DNA of 64,000 nucleotides from an uncultured Candidatus Saccharibacteria bacterium (GTDB lineage: Bacteria; Patescibacteriota; Saccharimonadia; Saccharimonadales; Saccharimonadaceae), in assembly GCA_937898545.1 (NCBI GenBank), contig CALEJV010000003.1, forward strand, positions 310,001 through 374,000, in the 5' to 3' direction. The notes beneath the pieces are model-generated. The model saw nothing but the letters and a program-made list of their open reading frames with translations, was not told the DNA's origin and searched no databases. Below are positions 63,525 through 64,000 of this stretch, in pieces. Within the stretch, counting starts at the first letter, position 1. The number at the start of each line of letters is the position of its first letter. A program made the position numbers and the translations under genes.

Positions 63525-64000
63525 ATGACAAAGGTTAAGATTCTGCTTGTCGAAGACGACAAAAGCCTGCGCGAAATATACGGAGTACGCCTGTTGGCCG
63601 AGGGGTATGACATCGTGTCGGCCGGCGATGGGGAAGAAGCACTCGCCATGGCTATCAAAGAACGTCCGCAGCTTATCATTAGCGATGTGATGATGCCCAA
63701 GATCAGTGGCTTCGACATGCTCGATATCTTGCGCAGCACTACCGAGACGCGCGGCATCAAGGTGATTATCATGACGGCACTCTCCAGCCAAGACCAGCGC
63801 ATGCGTGGCGAGGCGCTGGGGGCAGACCGCTACCTCGTCAAATCGCAGGTTGGGATTGAGGATGTGGTACGCGCCGTACACGACGTCCTTGGCGATACAG
63901 GGGTAAGCCACCGGCCAGCAGCACATACCACTCCTGAGCCTCAGCCGAGTGCGCCAACCGTGCCAGTGCCATCGGCCGCTCAGCCCACCACACTGCCACA
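63525..64000 (+). CDS. Response regulator with Pro/Ala-rich extension, cut by the window end
   Basis: Open from ATG 63525 to the last base (158 codons seen). Receiver domain: LLVEDDKSLRE, phosphorylation Asp in ISDVMMPK (about 54), IIMTALS, and Lys in LVKSQ. After residue 125 the chain becomes Pro/Ala/Thr-rich, like the tail of the kinase at 60489. TACAAT lies 10 nt before the ATG. The output part, if any, lies beyond the window. Confidence 0.88.
   Translation, partial: MTKVKILLVEDDKSLREIYGVRLLAEGYDIVSAGDGEEALAMAIKERPQLIISDVMMPKISGFDMLDILRSTTETRGIKVIIMTALSSQDQRMRGEALGADRYLVKSQVGIEDVVRAVHDVLGDTGVSHRPAAHTTPEPQPSAPTVPVPSAAQPTTLP

Overview
The window most likely comes from a Candidatus Saccharibacteria (TM7, Patescibacteria/CPR) genome. 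This is inferred from the style and content of the genes (compact operons, a sortase and LPXTG protein, prepilin-like and PEGA proteins, Pro/Thr-rich anchored proteins, no biosynthesis operons), not from a marker tree. TGA is used as a stop (for example the GTGA overlap at 40677), so this is the standard code rather than the Gly-UGA code of Gracilibacteria/Absconditabacteria.

Layout. 0-7 kb: a GT-C-like membrane protein, an Erm/KsgA methyltransferase, a full-length phosphoketolase homologue without its catalytic motifs, and an RlmD/TrmA-family methyltransferase. 7.9-10.9 kb: an AT-rich HTH / ABC ATPase / FtsX cassette that looks acquired. 11-17.3 kb: a CtpE-like P-type ATPase and a UvrD-RecB-type helicase-nuclease. 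17.3-18.7 kb: two short transcripts with a DnaJ-type zinc-finger miniprotein and two tRNA-like RNAs. 18.8-29.2 kb: dus, a LCIB-like carbonic anhydrase and the F1Fo ATP synthase cluster (minus strand). In that cluster atpC is split off from atpD by a membrane gene, a 229-nt G-free tract and a 32-bp perfect palindrome, and an extra membrane gene sits between atpG and atpD. 29.4-41.5 kb: glutaredoxin, a prepilin-RCC1-ricin fusion, an ABC-F ATPase, smpB, two glycosyltransferases, two alpha/beta hydrolases and exonuclease III. 41.5-48.2 kb: a small structured transcript, a NAD(P)H-hydrate dehydratase-like gene, a 1.3-kb gene desert, an LPHTG surface protein, tRNA-Leu and a sortase. 48.2-64 kb: PEGA and propeller proteins, gltX, a DUF3048 protein, two histidine kinases, two response regulators and tRNA-Glu.

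Two promoter styles stand out. About twenty genes have a -10 box (TATAAT/TATACT type) ending only 6-9 nt before the start codon and no Shine-Dalgarno site, so they are probably leaderless. A second class (TTGACA/T, 17 bp, TATATA, with ATTGRTATATATA across the -10) drives small genes with structured leaders.

The best candidates for something undescribed are that promoter class with its small-gene/structured-RNA modules, two pairs of duplicated structured RNA elements (35152/48042 and 51435/53849), the two tRNA-like RNAs near 18 kb, and the phosphoketolase pseudoenzyme. All positions and motifs were read by eye; no searches or folding programs were run.
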